A stretch of DNA of 64,000 nucleotides from CAZXGD01 sp046350455 (GCA_046350455.1 JAXMAM010000007.1:62001-126000); one strand, 5' to 3'; counted from the first letter of the stretch, positions 43,230 to 51,822 are shown. Program-made: numbers and translations. Notes: generated from the sequence alone by a model not told the origin.

Positions 43230-43283
43230 TCACGCGGGCGAGCCCGCGCCACACTTCGCGCCGTCACGCGCGCCCGCGCGCGC
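43230..43283. terminator. Possible hairpin between asnS and the convergent gene
   Basis: GCGGGCGAGCCCGC at about 43237-43250 forms a 6-bp stem just after the asnS stop. It has no T-run, so it would act at best as a weak or Rho-dependent terminator for the convergent genes. Confidence 0.3.
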
Positions 43284-44024
43284 TCACTCCGCCACCCAGC
43301 GCACGTCCACCACCACGTCGCGGCCCAGGCGCAGGTCTGAGCGCAGCATCTCTGCCAGGCGCTTCTCAAAGAACTCGCGGCCAGCCTCTTCTGCGCGCTT
43401 CCGGAGCGCTGGCGCGCTGCCCGCCTCCAGGAGCTGCGGCCGCAGCAGCTTCACCAGTCGGTCGCGGTCCATGCCTCCAAACAGCCCGGTCACATAGCTG
43501 AGCCCCGTGCGCCGCTCGGTGAACTCCAGCGATTCAGGCGCAATCACCAGCATCTGCGTGTCCAGCCGCGGCCGCGGCGCAAGCACCACCATGCGCGCGG
43601 GCTCGCCGTCGCTGCCGGGCGTCACCAGCAGGTCGCGGTCGGTCATGCGGTCCAGCGGAATCACAAACTGCACGCGGCAGTTGCGCGCCACCACCTGGCT
43701 GTAGGTGTCGCCGTACCACGCCTCTTCTGCCAGCGGCACTGTGACGTCCAGCGTCTGCGTCCACACCACCAGGCGGGGCGAATCATCCTCGCCACGCAGC
43801 ACCGCCACCGGATTGACGGTCACCGACGGCTTCAGCACATCCTTCAGGCTGGTCACCAGGGCCGCAGCGCCGCGGCCAGCGCCTTCGGCCATCTCGCTGG
43901 GCGTGCACCGCCGCAGCAGGTCTGTGGTGAACCACGCCACCGCCACCAGCGCCACCATGGTCATGCCCCAGCCCACAGCGCCGGGCCAGCGTGAGCGCTG
44001 GACGGTGTGGACTGCTTCCGTCAT
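43284..44024 (-). CDS. Membrane-anchored protein of unknown function
   Basis: 246 residues from the ATG at 44022-44024. It has one N-terminal membrane helix (VGWGMTMVALVAVAWFTTDLL) and a soluble C-terminal domain rich in beta strands (PRLVVWTQTLDVTVPLAEE, VQFVIPLDRMTDRDLLVTP, RMVVLAPRPRLDTQMLVIAP) and then a helix (GMDRDRLVKLLRPQLLEAG, EFFEKRLAEMLRS). The fold order recalls DUF4230-type proteins, which I hold weakly. The start overlaps the stop of the upstream secreted-protein gene (ATGA), so they are co-translated. Confidence 0.65.
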   Translation of the reverse strand: MTEAVHTVQRSRWPGAVGWGMTMVALVAVAWFTTDLLRRCTPSEMAEGAGRGAAALVTSLKDVLKPSVTVNPVAVLRGEDDSPRLVVWTQTLDVTVPLAEEAWYGDTYSQVVARNCRVQFVIPLDRMTDRDLLVTPGSDGEPARMVVLAPRPRLDTQMLVIAPESLEFTERRTGLSYVTGLFGGMDRDRLVKLLRPQLLEAGSAPALRKRAEEAGREFFEKRLAEMLRSDLRLGRDVVVDVRWVAE

Positions 44025-44473
44025 GCAGTGGTCTTCGCCAAGATGTCTTCCCAAATCTTGGTCATGGCCCGCTTGTCATCATCGGTCCACTTGGACTGAT
44101 TCATGTACTCGCTGACCTTGGTGGACGCCTCCACCACCGAAGCCTGGGCCTTCCGGTACTCCGCCAGGGACTTCTCGTCCGCTGGCTTCATGGCCTTGAG
44201 CGCCTGCCACTTCTTGGACAGGGCGGCCTGCTTCTTGGCATGTTCGGTGGCCAGCTCCACAAAGCCCGGATACTTGGAGGCATCGGACGACTGCGCGGTC
44301 ACGGACTGCGCGGCCCCGGACTGCCCCGCCACAGGCTGCACGGCGGCCACCGCAGCCTTCCCAGCATCCTCGCTGGCGGCCGGATTCTCGGCCCCCGCCA
44401 AGGCGGAGGCAGCAAAACCCAGACCGATTGCGTACATGAACATGGCGGCTGGCAGTGGATACAGGCGGCTCAT
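44021..44473 (-). CDS. Secreted or periplasmic small helical protein
   Basis: 150 residues from the ATG at 44471-44473 (an alternative in-frame ATG lies 3 codons upstream). It has a signal peptide with cleavage after the Ala-rich region (FMYAIGLGFAASALAGA), an Ala/Gln linker, then a helical domain, KYPGFVELATEHAKKQAALS, KKWQALKAMKPADEKSLAEY, KWTDDDKRAMTKIWEDILAK. No family recognised. Coupled to the membrane protein at 43284-44024. Confidence 0.62.
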   Translation of the reverse strand: MSRLYPLPAAMFMYAIGLGFAASALAGAENPAASEDAGKAAVAAVQPVAGQSGAAQSVTAQSSDASKYPGFVELATEHAKKQAALSKKWQALKAMKPADEKSLAEYRKAQASVVEASTKVSEYMNQSKWTDDDKRAMTKIWEDILAKTTA

Positions 44474-44598
44474 GGCCCTCATCGTACCCCTGCCCGCCCG
44501 AAACACCGCTGGTTTCTGGCTTCCTTTGTTGAGGCTTGGATGCAGCCCGATACCCTATGGGGCACAGGGCCCCAGCGCCCGTTCACCCTGGAGACTTG

Positions 44599-45585
44599 AT
44601 GGACCTTCTGCCCATGCCTTCCAAGCGCCGCCCTGCAGAGTCCGCTGGTTCTGACCAGCGCCGTGGCTTCACCGTCACCGAGCTGCTGGTGGTCATCGGC
44701 GTCATCACGCTCCTGATCGCCCTCACCTTTCCAGCCTTCTCCCGGGTCCGCGCTGCGGCGCGCACTGCCAAGTGCCTGAGCAACCAGCGCCAGATCACCA
44801 TGGCGAACTACTCGTACGCCAACAGCAACAAGGGCAAGTGGGTGAGCCCGCGCACCGACGACGGCGGCATCACCTACCCAGGGAACGTCTCCAACAACTC
44901 CAAGCACTGCTGGGTGAAGGCGCAGGGCTCCAACATCACCGGCGCGTATGAGAAGCCTTCTGCGCTGGAGCAAGGCACGCTCTTCCCCTACGTGGGCAAC
45001 ATCCAGGCGTATGTCTCGCCAGATGAGCCCACCAATCCGCTGGCCTCGATCACCAGCAACGCCACCACGCGCATTCGCAGCTACAGCTTCAACGCGTGCC
45101 TGGGCGTCAGCCGTCCGGATGAGCTGACCGACTACGACTACTCCTTCACGCACCCTGCGTATGGCTCGAACCCCGCAGTGGTGCTGCCCATGTCCAAGCT
45201 GGCCACCACCAGCGTTGGCCAGATCCTGCAGCCTTCGCGCATGATGAGCACGCTGGTGGAAGATGACAGCGTGGCCTACAACAACGAAGGCTGGATCATC
45301 ATGGCGCACCAGGCGCAATGGGTGGACTGGCCAGCCTCGTGGCGGCCAGACGCCATCACGCTGTCCTATGTAGACGGCAGCGTGCAGAGCTACGCACTCA
45401 AGAACGCCAAGCTCCCCAACCTGTGGGACACCAACGGCCACAACTACCTGCAGCCGCCCGATATTCCGGACGCCAGCAGCCCGCCAGACCCCAATTCCAC
45501 GCCCACAGCCTGGGATTGGAAGTTCTTCCGCGACCGCCTGAACCCCGGCGTGGTCCCCTACGGCGGATACGAGTTCGCCAACTGA
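44599..45585 (+). CDS. Type II secretion-like pseudopilin (planctomycete type)
   Basis: 328 residues. The prepilin peptidase site RRGFTVTELLVVIGVITLLIA (cleavage G|F, Glu at +5) lies at residues ~23-43, after a long basic leader. The C-terminal half has VRSYSF-like RIRSYSFNACLG, MMSTLVEDDSVAYNN and DAITLSYVDGSVQSY, the H-X9-DG-like C-terminal motif of planctomycete pseudopilins (DUF1559-like). It is processed by a prepilin peptidase and probably forms part of a surface or secretion pseudopilus. The paralogue at 47591-48544 shares most motifs. An upstream start at 44536 is less likely. The tRNA-Pro gene follows. Confidence 0.85.
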   Translation: MDLLPMPSKRRPAESAGSDQRRGFTVTELLVVIGVITLLIALTFPAFSRVRAAARTAKCLSNQRQITMANYSYANSNKGKWVSPRTDDGGITYPGNVSNNSKHCWVKAQGSNITGAYEKPSALEQGTLFPYVGNIQAYVSPDEPTNPLASITSNATTRIRSYSFNACLGVSRPDELTDYDYSFTHPAYGSNPAVVLPMSKLATTSVGQILQPSRMMSTLVEDDSVAYNNEGWIIMAHQAQWVDWPASWRPDAITLSYVDGSVQSYALKNAKLPNLWDTNGHNYLQPPDIPDASSPPDPNSTPTAWDWKFFRDRLNPGVVPYGGYEFAN

Positions 45586-45662
45586 CCGCCAAATGGCCTG
45601 AGGGCCTGCCTGCGCCAGGCGTGCAGCAGCCGGGCTGTTCTGCGGTACCATGTCCACCCCTG

Positions 45663-45736
45663 CGGGGCGTAGCTCAGCTTGGTAGAGCGCTTGCTTTGGG
45701 AGCAAGAAGTCGTCGGTTCGAATCCGGCCGCCCCGA
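45663..45736 (+). tRNA. tRNA-Pro (anticodon TGG)
   Basis: A 74-nt cloverleaf: acceptor CGGGGCG pairs with CGCCCCG (discriminator A), the D-arm contains AGCTCAG..GGTAGAGC, the anticodon stem is CTTGC/GCAAG with loop TTTGGGA, and the T-arm has GGTTCGAATCC. No CCA is encoded. Confidence 0.96.
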
Positions 45737-45801
45737 TTCCGCAGTCCAGAACGTGACCGGGACATGACTACAGGGCCAGCCCTACGGCGAATATTTGCAT
45801 C

Positions 45802-46186
45802 ATGACGCAAGTACGCAAGCGTAACCCGCCTGCAACGCCCAAGCACGCTGCGGCCTGCTGCACGCCTCTGGACGCCAGCCTGAATCCAGCGCTGTTCAAG
45901 GCGCTGAGCGATCCCACACGCGCCACGCTGCTGGCGTGCATTGCCGCGCGGCCGCGGCTGCACGGTGGGCGAGATTGCAGACTGCTGCTCCGTGGACTTG
46001 TCGGTGGTGTCGCGCCACCTGGCGCCGCTAGCGCGCGCTGGCGTGGTGGTGGCCAAGACGGGCCGCGTGGTGACGTACACGGTGTGCGCTACACAGAGCC
46101 TGTCCGCCTGCGTTCCGGTGCCTGGCAGACGCGCTGGACGACTGTCGCCCAGGCAAGGGAGGAACCCGCCGTGGCGGCTGCTGCTG
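45802..46186 (+). pseudogene. arsR: ArsR-family metalloregulator, two frame changes
   Basis: The protein runs through three frames. It begins in one (ACCTPLDASLNPALFKALSDP, TRATLLACIAARPR), continues from ~45950 in another (GCTVGEIADCCSVDLSVVSRHL, APLARAGVVVAKTGRVVTYTV), and ends in a third (CLADALDDCRPGKGG to TGA at 46184-46186). The winged helix and the As(III)-binding Cys in ADCCSVD are of ArsR type. The regulator would repress the ars genes and release on arsenite. Both breaks lie in 46-bp GC-rich spots and could be sequence errors; otherwise the regulator is dead and arsC/arsM would be constitutive. Confidence 0.65.
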
Positions 46187-46199
46187 AACGCGCGCATGA

Positions 46200-46634
46200 G
46201 TGCTGTTCCTGTGCACGGGCAACTCGTGCCGCAGCCAGATGGCGGAGGGCTGGGCACGCGCGTTGCTGCCTGCTGCGGTGGACCCGTACTCCGCTGGCAC
46301 AGAGCCTGGCCAGCTCAACCAGTTCGCGGTGCGCGCCATGGCTGAAGCCGGCGTGGACATCTCTCGGCAGCGCCCCAAGCATGTGGACGCGCTGGCTGGC
46401 CAGCCCTTCCACCTGGTGGTCACGGTGTGCGACGCAGCCAGCCAGGCCTGTCCGCGGCTGCCTGGCGCCACCCGCGTGGTGCACCGCAGCTTTGACGACC
46501 CGCCAGCGCTGGCTGCACGCTCCGCTGCGGGCGCAGACCCCATGCCCCACTATCGCAGGGTTCGCGACGAAATTCGCAGCTTTGTTCAGACGCTTCCCCT
46601 GCTGCTCCAAGGAGAGCCACACCATGTCCAGTGA
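46200..46634 (+). CDS. arsC: Arsenate reductase (low-molecular-weight phosphatase type)
   Basis: 144 residues from a GTG at 46200. The P-loop CTGNSCRSQMAEGWA is at residues 5-19 (Cys and Arg of CX5R), ATG-free core YSAGTEPG and the HPW-like SRQRPKHVDAL follow, then LVVTVCDAASQACPRLPGA provides the resolving Cys residues. It reduces As(V) to As(III), coupled to thioredoxin. The 3' end overlaps arsM by 11 bp. An ATG 4 bases upstream is out of frame. Confidence 0.88.
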   Translation: MLFLCTGNSCRSQMAEGWARALLPAAVDPYSAGTEPGQLNQFAVRAMAEAGVDISRQRPKHVDALAGQPFHLVVTVCDAASQACPRLPGATRVVHRSFDDPPALAARSAAGADPMPHYRRVRDEIRSFVQTLPLLLQGEPHHVQ

Positions 46635-47466
46635 ACACACCGTCCGCGACCACGTGCGCGAGGGCTATGCCAGCATCGCCACCAGCGGCTGCTGCGGTCC
46701 CAGCGGCGGTGGCTGCTGCGGCGCCACCGCCTTCACTCCAGAGCAGCTGGCCTCTGCCATCGGCTACACACAGGGCGAACTGGCCGCAGTGCCCAGCAGC
46801 GCCAACATGGGGCTTTCGTGCGGCAACCCCACAGCGATTGCTTCGCTCAAGCCAGGAGAAGTGGTGCTGGACCTTGGCTCTGGCGGAGGCTTCGACTGCT
46901 TTGTAGCAGGCCCCAAGGTGGGCGCCACGGGCCGCGTGATTGGCGTGGACATGACGCCGCAAATGCTGGCCAAGGCACGCCACAACCTGGCCACCTACCA
47001 GCAGCGCTCGGGCCTCAGCAACGTGGAGTTCCGGCTGGGTGAGATCGAAGCGCTGCCAGTGGCGGACGCCAGCGTGGACGTGGTGATCTCCAACTGCGTG
47101 CTCAACCTCTCTCCAGACAAGCCGCGCGTGTGGCGCGAGATTGCGCGCGTGCTGAAGCCGGGTGGCCGCGTGGCGGTCTCTGACCTTGCGCTGGTCAAGC
47201 CGTTGCCGCCGGCTGTCGTGGCGGACATCGAAGCGCTGGTCGGCTGCGTGGCTGGCGCGGTGCTGGTGGAAGAGACGCGCAGCATGGCGCAGCAAGCCGG
47301 GCTGGGCAGCATCGCGCTCACCAGCAAGCCGGACTACATCCAAGCCATGACCAACTGGGAGGACCCGCTGTACCGCAAGATTGTGGCCCATCTGCCTGCA
47401 GGCTCACAGCCCAGCGACTACATCACCAGCCTGGAAGTGACAGCCATCAAGCCTAGGCGGGCGTAG
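46624..47466 (+). CDS. arsM: Arsenite S-adenosylmethionine methyltransferase
   Basis: 280 residues. The Cys-rich N-terminus contains ATSGCCGPSGGGCCGATAF, which is typical of planctomycete and other ArsM forms. Motif I follows at VVLDLGSGGGFDCFVAGPKVG, motif VIGVDMTPQMLAKAR follows, and the As(III)-binding Cys residues are in LGLSCGNPTA (Cys ~65), FSNCVLNLSPDKPRV-type ISNCVLNLSPD (Cys ~160) and LVGCVAGAV (Cys ~211). It methylates arsenite. The Shine-Dalgarno AAGGAG precedes the ATG at 46624, which lies inside the end of arsC. Confidence 0.93.
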   Translation: MSSEHTVRDHVREGYASIATSGCCGPSGGGCCGATAFTPEQLASAIGYTQGELAAVPSSANMGLSCGNPTAIASLKPGEVVLDLGSGGGFDCFVAGPKVGATGRVIGVDMTPQMLAKARHNLATYQQRSGLSNVEFRLGEIEALPVADASVDVVISNCVLNLSPDKPRVWREIARVLKPGGRVAVSDLALVKPLPPAVVADIEALVGCVAGAVLVEETRSMAQQAGLGSIALTSKPDYIQAMTNWEDPLYRKIVAHLPAGSQPSDYITSLEVTAIKPRRA

Positions 47467-47590
47467 GGCTGGAAAAACTTTCTGATCCGCCATCGCCGCA
47501 CCCAGCTCTCGCCGGGCGGGTATTGCGTGAAAGGGCCGAAATCCACCAGCGCCCCGCATCCCCCCGGGGGTCTGCCTCGGATGTTGATGC

Positions 47591-48544
47591 ATGCACACTC
47601 GTAGGGCGTTCACCACCGTGGAGCTGCTGATCGTGGTTGCCATGCTGGCGGTGTTGGCCAGCATCATGGTTCCCATGCTGCATCGCGTTCAGCGCACCAA
47701 TCGCATCAACCTGTGCCTGATGAATCAGCGTGCGCTGTCGCTGGCCAACACGCAGTACGCGCTGGACAACAACATGCATCTGACCTCTGCGCGGACCGAT
47801 GTCTTGCAGAGCCCAGATGATCCCAACGTGCAAGTCTCACCGCACTGCTGGGTGAAGGCAGAGGGAGCCAACCTGGTGCTTCACCAGGAGCGAGCGTCAT
47901 CGCTTGAGCAGGGTGCGCTGTTTCCGTACGTGGGCTCGCTGAAGTTCTACGTCTCTCCCAACGAGCCCAACAACGTTCGCACGCAAGCGCTGGGCCTGGG
48001 AGACACGCGCGTGCGCAGCTACAGCTTCAATGCCTTTCTGGGATGCAGATCGCTGAATGAGTACGAGGCTCAGATGTCAATGTTGCTGGGCTACAGGCCT
48101 GATACCAGAATCAACCCGCGCACGTTGAAGCACGATCAATCGCGCCTCACCATGGTGAAGAACCCTGGCAAGATGATGAGCACCATCATCGAAGACAATG
48201 AGGCCAGCTACAACTACAGTGGCTGGTGGGTGTGCCCTGTGCATCCAGTGTGGTACCACTGGCCCGCACGCTGGGATACCCAGGCCATCACGCTGAGCTT
48301 TGTAGACGGCTCGTTTGAGACACACGCCATGCGCGACACCGAGCCTCAGCGGTTTTGGTACTCCATCCCTCACGAACCCACTCCCGCGCCAAGTGATGGC
48401 AACGGCGGCCTCCAGCCCGTGGGTCCAGGCTGGGAGCCCGATTGGCTCGACCCTCGGCTCCCTGATTGGCGCTACTTCCGGGACCGCATGCTTCCCGGCA
48501 GCTATGAACCCTCTCCCGGCGCCTTTGAACACGACAACGACTGA
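47591..48544 (+). CDS. Type II secretion-like pseudopilin, paralogue of 44599-45585
   Basis: 317 residues. The prepilin motif RAFTTVELLIVVAMLAVLASI starts almost at the N-terminus (R-A|F, Glu at +5), so it has a short leader. It shares CLMNQRALSLANTQYA (CLSNQRQITMANYSYA in the paralogue), SPHCWVKAEGAN, LEQGALFPYVGSLK, RVRSYSFNAFLG, KMMSTIIEDNEASYN and AITLSFVDGSFET. The tail is acidic. The two paralogues flank the tRNA and arsenic genes, suggesting an insertion between duplicates. Confidence 0.85.
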   Translation: MHTRRAFTTVELLIVVAMLAVLASIMVPMLHRVQRTNRINLCLMNQRALSLANTQYALDNNMHLTSARTDVLQSPDDPNVQVSPHCWVKAEGANLVLHQERASSLEQGALFPYVGSLKFYVSPNEPNNVRTQALGLGDTRVRSYSFNAFLGCRSLNEYEAQMSMLLGYRPDTRINPRTLKHDQSRLTMVKNPGKMMSTIIEDNEASYNYSGWWVCPVHPVWYHWPARWDTQAITLSFVDGSFETHAMRDTEPQRFWYSIPHEPTPAPSDGNGGLQPVGPGWEPDWLDPRLPDWRYFRDRMLPGSYEPSPGAFEHDND

Positions 48545-48703
48545 AGCCGGGGCTGCCGGGGTTTTCCCGCGAAAGGCAGCCAAGACCGGCACCCTTGCAC
48601 TGCAACTGCACCCAATTGGGGTCCCGCGGCTTCTCTGGCATCGTTCTTGCTGCACACTGCGAGGGCCCGCAGCCCTTTCACCCCTGCGCGCGAACCTGTT
48701 CCC

Positions 48704-50344
48704 ATGCCCAACACCACCCTGCGCTGTCTGTCCACACCCGCTGCATCCACCCTCTGCGCGCTCTTCGCCCTGTGCGCTCCTCCAGCGGCCCTGGCTACCG
48801 GGACGTGGACTGCCGTGGTGCAGCCCGCCTCCAATCCCAGCGCTGGCGGCATGGTGCTGCTCTCAGATGGCTCTGCCTTCTGCCTGGTGGACCAGAACAA
48901 CGACCAGGTGGGCGACCGCTGGCTGCGCCTGGTGCCAGACGCCAACGGCAGCTATGTGAACGGCACGTGGTCCTCCACGGCGCCCATGATCAACACGCGG
49001 CTGTACTTCTCAAGCCAGGTGCTGCGCGACGGCCGCCTGTACGTGGCCGGCGGCGAGTACGGCTCTGGCCTGGCTGCTGGCGAGGTCTACAACCCGCTCA
49101 CCAACACCTGGACCGCCACGCCCAGCCCTGGCGGCAACGTGAGCGACGCAAACTCTGAGATCCTTCCGGATGGGCGCGTGCTGCAGGCGCTGGTCACTGG
49201 CAACCTGCGCCAGACCAAGATCTACGACCCTGCCACCAACACGTTCTCGAATGGTCCCACGTGCCTGGGCATTCACAACGAATCCACGTGGATCAAGCTG
49301 CCGGACAACAGCATCCTGTTCGTGGACCGCCTGAGCACCAATTCAGAGCGATACATCCCTGCCAGCAACTCCTGGGTGGCGGACGGCACCGTGCCAGTTT
49401 CGCTGTACGACCCCTTTGGGCTGGAGACGGGTGGCGCAGTGCGCTTGCCAGACGGGCGCGCCTTCTTCATTGGCTCGCCCAACACGTGCGCCTTCTACAC
49501 ACCCAGTGGCACAGTCGCGCCCGGCGTGTGGACCGCTGGGCCAGCCATGCCTGCTGGACTCGGCCAGCCCGACGCGCCAGTGGCCATGATGGTGAACGGC
49601 AAGGTGCTGTGCGCCATGTCGCCGCAGCCCACCAGCGGACAGCACTTCCCGGCGCCCACCACTTTCTGGGAGTTCAATCCCGCCACCAATGCGTTCACGT
49701 CGCTGCCAGCGCCTGGAGGCGGTGCGTCCATCAATGAGTCCTGCTTTGTCTTCTGCTTCCTGTGCCTGCCCAATGGCGGTGTGCTGTGCAGCATGCAGGG
49801 CTCCAGCACCTTCTGGGTGTACACGCCGGATGGGCAGCCGGTCCAGCAAGGTGCGCCCGCCATCACTGGCATCCTCAGCACGGGCGCGCGCCAGTTCCTG
49901 GTGACAGGCACTGGGTTCAACGGCATCTCGCAGGGCGCCAACTACGGCGACGACTGGCAGATGAACACCAACTACCCGGTGATCCGGCTGACCAACTCCA
50001 CCACAGGTCAGGTGTACTACGGCCGCACCAGCAACTGGAATCTCACGGGCGTGGCCACCGGCGCCACGCTCACCAGCACCACGCTCACCGTTCCGGCCAG
50101 CGTGCCCAACGGCGCGTACAGCATGGTGGTGACGGCCAACGGCATTGCCAGTCAGCCAGCCGCGCTGGGCGTGAGCGCTGCCAGCTGCCCAGAGGACTTG
50201 AACGCCAACGGCGTAGTGGACGGCACAGATCTGGGCCTGCTGCTGGCCAACTGGGCCCTGCCCGGTCTGGGCGACCTGAACAACGACGGCGCAGTGGACG
50301 GCACTGACCTGGGCCTGCTGCTGAGCGGCTGGGGGCCGTGCTGA
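48704..50344 (+). CDS. Secreted kelch/galactose-oxidase-like beta-propeller with dockerin-like C-terminus
   Basis: 546 residues from the ATG at 48704 with a signal peptide (LCALFALCAPPAALA). About six kelch-like blades follow (LYVAGGEYGSGLAAGEVYNP, LTNTWTATPSPGG, GGAVRLPDGRAFFIGS, FWEFNPATNAFTSLPAPGG), then an Ig-like domain after residue 390 (PAITGILSTGARQFLVTG). The end is the paired calcium-loop tail DLNANGVVDGTDLGLLLANW and DLNNDGAVDGTDLGLLLSGW, as in the FG-GAP protein at 22480-24201. This tail is probably a cell-surface sorting or scaffold-binding element in Phycisphaerae. Enzyme activity cannot be assigned. Confidence 0.85.
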   Translation: MPNTTLRCLSTPAASTLCALFALCAPPAALATGTWTAVVQPASNPSAGGMVLLSDGSAFCLVDQNNDQVGDRWLRLVPDANGSYVNGTWSSTAPMINTRLYFSSQVLRDGRLYVAGGEYGSGLAAGEVYNPLTNTWTATPSPGGNVSDANSEILPDGRVLQALVTGNLRQTKIYDPATNTFSNGPTCLGIHNESTWIKLPDNSILFVDRLSTNSERYIPASNSWVADGTVPVSLYDPFGLETGGAVRLPDGRAFFIGSPNTCAFYTPSGTVAPGVWTAGPAMPAGLGQPDAPVAMMVNGKVLCAMSPQPTSGQHFPAPTTFWEFNPATNAFTSLPAPGGGASINESCFVFCFLCLPNGGVLCSMQGSSTFWVYTPDGQPVQQGAPAITGILSTGARQFLVTGTGFNGISQGANYGDDWQMNTNYPVIRLTNSTTGQVYYGRTSNWNLTGVATGATLTSTTLTVPASVPNGAYSMVVTANGIASQPAALGVSAASCPEDLNANGVVDGTDLGLLLANWALPGLGDLNNDGAVDGTDLGLLLSGWGPC

Positions 50345-50376
50345 AGGTTGAAGGCCGAAGGCTGCGGGCTGAGCGC

Positions 50377-50895
50377 TCAGCGCAGCCACGCAAGCACGTC
50401 AGGTGAAGGTGGGTCGAGTGCAAGCTGAGTAGTCACCTCTACCTTTGGACCTTCGTAGGCAGCAAAGCACTGGCGATGCCCTTGCAGCGACATGTCGCCT
50501 TCGCGCCTGTCGTACTCCTCCACCCAGGCGAGCAGGAAGCCCAGCAGCTTGTCCTGCTCTTCCTTGGAGGCGTACTTGTGCTTCTCCCACGGGCGCGCGC
50601 GGCAGTTGGCCACGCATTGCGCGCTGCCTGGATTCAGGAAGATGAGACGTGGGTGGTGTTCCAGCGCGGTGGCGATGAGGTTGGCGTAGCAACCTTCCAC
50701 CACCCAATGCTCGTGGGTGTTGCAGAACGCAGCAACATCAGCCCTGGCCGCCTCTGCGGAGCGCGCGATGGCGATCTGGTTGGGCTCCCACGCCACCGTG
50801 TCCAGGTCAAGCCTGGCAGCGCCGGTCTGGCACGCGATCCAGCGCGCGAGGGATGACTTGCCAGAACCAGAGTTGCCGAGGATGGCGATGCGCAT
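50377..50895 (-). CDS. P-loop kinase-like protein (AAA/adenylate-kinase family)
   Basis: 172 residues. Walker A GNSGSGKSSLA is at residues 7-17 (start MRIAILG), then LDLDTVAWEPNQIA, WVVEGCYANLI, RLIFLNPG and a Cys in CRARPWEKHKYAS. This resembles the DNA topology modulation/FlaR-type or small AAA kinase-like proteins, which transfer phosphate from ATP to an unknown acceptor. An Ala-rich region downstream ends PSPDVLAWLR. The start ATG is at 50893-50895. It reads leftwards like the cassette genes to its right but shows no attC next to it, so I leave it outside the array. Confidence 0.72.
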   Translation of the reverse strand: MRIAILGNSGSGKSSLARWIACQTGAARLDLDTVAWEPNQIAIARSAEAARADVAAFCNTHEHWVVEGCYANLIATALEHHPRLIFLNPGSAQCVANCRARPWEKHKYASKEEQDKLLGFLLAWVEEYDRREGDMSLQGHRQCFAAYEGPKVEVTTQLALDPPSPDVLAWLR

Positions 50896-51004
50896 GTGAC
50901 TCTGTGCCCGCCGGGACAAGTGGTGCCCGCCTTTCACTTCAGACATCGGCGCGCCAGCAACCACACCTGCGGTCCCCACACTCCGTCGCGCGGCAGGAAT
51001 CTCT

Positions 51005-51250
51005 CTAAGCAAGATCGCGTGCAAACAGCCGCCCGATTCGGCGGCTGAATAGAAAGAGAAGAATTGACGCGCCACACTCAACGCCGGCAATCGTGAGGCT
51101 GTAACACAAGGCTCCCGGGGCAGATATGCCTGATGAGAATGCCGGATCACACAGCGAATAGACCAGGCTGAACACATCCCGGGCGCCAACAATGAGCAGC
51201 GCCAAGGCGTTGCCTCGGACTACCAGCGTTGCGATCGTCTGTGCCTTCAT
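51005..51250 (-). CDS. Cassette gene: small membrane protein
   Basis: 81 residues, MKAQTIATLVVRGNALALLIV, with three hydrophobic segments (VRGNALALLIVGA, VFSLVYSLC, GALCYSLTIAGVECGASILLFLF) and a basic C-terminus. Function unknown. The ATG at 51248-51250 lies just 4 bases from the attC box GTTGGAT (minus strand, 51254-51260), so almost no leader exists. It is the leftmost certain cassette. No attC is visible on its own 3' side. Confidence 0.68.
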   Translation of the reverse strand: MKAQTIATLVVRGNALALLIVGARDVFSLVYSLCDPAFSSGISAPGALCYSLTIAGVECGASILLFLFSRRIGRLFARDLA

Positions 51251-51253
51251 TGG

Positions 51254-51328
51254 ATCCAACTTGGGGGGAGGTCGCGCGCTCGGGCATGCTAACCAGCGAC
51301 GCGTGCGGGCACGGCCTTTCGGTTGGGC
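51254..51328 (-). repeat. attC site A
   Basis: 75 bp with the outer boxes ATCCAAC (51254-51260) and GTTGGGC (51322-51328) on the plus strand, both fitting RYYYAAC/GTTRRRY, and an inner ATGCTAACC. The core GCGTGCGGGCAC is a shortened form of the array consensus. Confidence 0.75.
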
Positions 51329-51406
51329 GTCATCATTGCTGGATCGGCCGTGCTGGGTTGCCGGCACTCGTTGCAGTGGCGGCACTCAATTCCGGGCCCG
51401 CGGTCG

Positions 51407-51703
51407 CTACCTGGCGTGGCTGAGCAGCACATTGCGCAGTTGCTGCCGAACGCCCTTTGGGAAGCGCCACGAGAAGATCACGCGTGGCTGGGACGTGATG
51501 GCGATGTAGCCCGATTGCACTGCGCTCAGGCGAAGAATCTCGGCCACATGCTCCCTGGCGCGCGGATCCAGGCGGCCACGGGTGACGTGGGGCACGCCAT
51601 CGCGAATGCGGATGAATGTCCTTGCTTTGAGCGGAGCCAGGAGAGCAAATCCCACAGCGACGACTGGGAATGCCGCAAGAAGTGCGAGAAGGGACCATTC
51701 CAT
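51407..51703 (-). CDS. Cassette gene: DUF3634-like small membrane protein
   Basis: 98 residues. One N-terminal membrane helix (WSLLALLAAFPVVAVGFALL) is followed by TFIRIRDGVPHVTRGRLDPRAREHVAEIL and KGVRQQLRNVLL. The helix, RIRxGxPxVxRG strand and C-terminal basic QQLRN element fit DUF3634, a family of short membrane proteins of unknown function found in many proteobacteria and planctomycetes. The ATG is at 51701-51703. Confidence 0.7.
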   Translation of the reverse strand: MEWSLLALLAAFPVVAVGFALLAPLKARTFIRIRDGVPHVTRGRLDPRAREHVAEILRLSAVQSGYIAITSQPRVIFSWRFPKGVRQQLRNVLLSHAR

Positions 51704-51730
51704 GTTGGGCTACCGGTCCAGGTGTCTGGC

Positions 51731-51822
51731 CTTCCGTCGTTGCGCTGCCCCGCACGCCGGTGCGGCCGGTGGCGCGCGTGCGAGCACATGCTAATCATCC
51801 GCGTACGGACCTGGCGATAGCG
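51731..51822 (-). repeat. attC site B (degenerate)
   Basis: The core GCCCCGCACGCCGGTGCGGCC and the inner CATGCTAA match the consensus, and the right half runs into the last codons of the gene at 51795-53117, whose stop (TGA, 51795-51797) lies inside. Outer boxes are poorly conserved, so it may not recombine. Confidence 0.6.

Noticed and set aside
45802..47466. One 554-codon open frame covering arsR, arsC and arsM
   Set aside because: It is an accident of frames: the N-terminal part is arsR only up to ~45950, the middle is out of frame with arsC, and only the last 280 codons are arsM.
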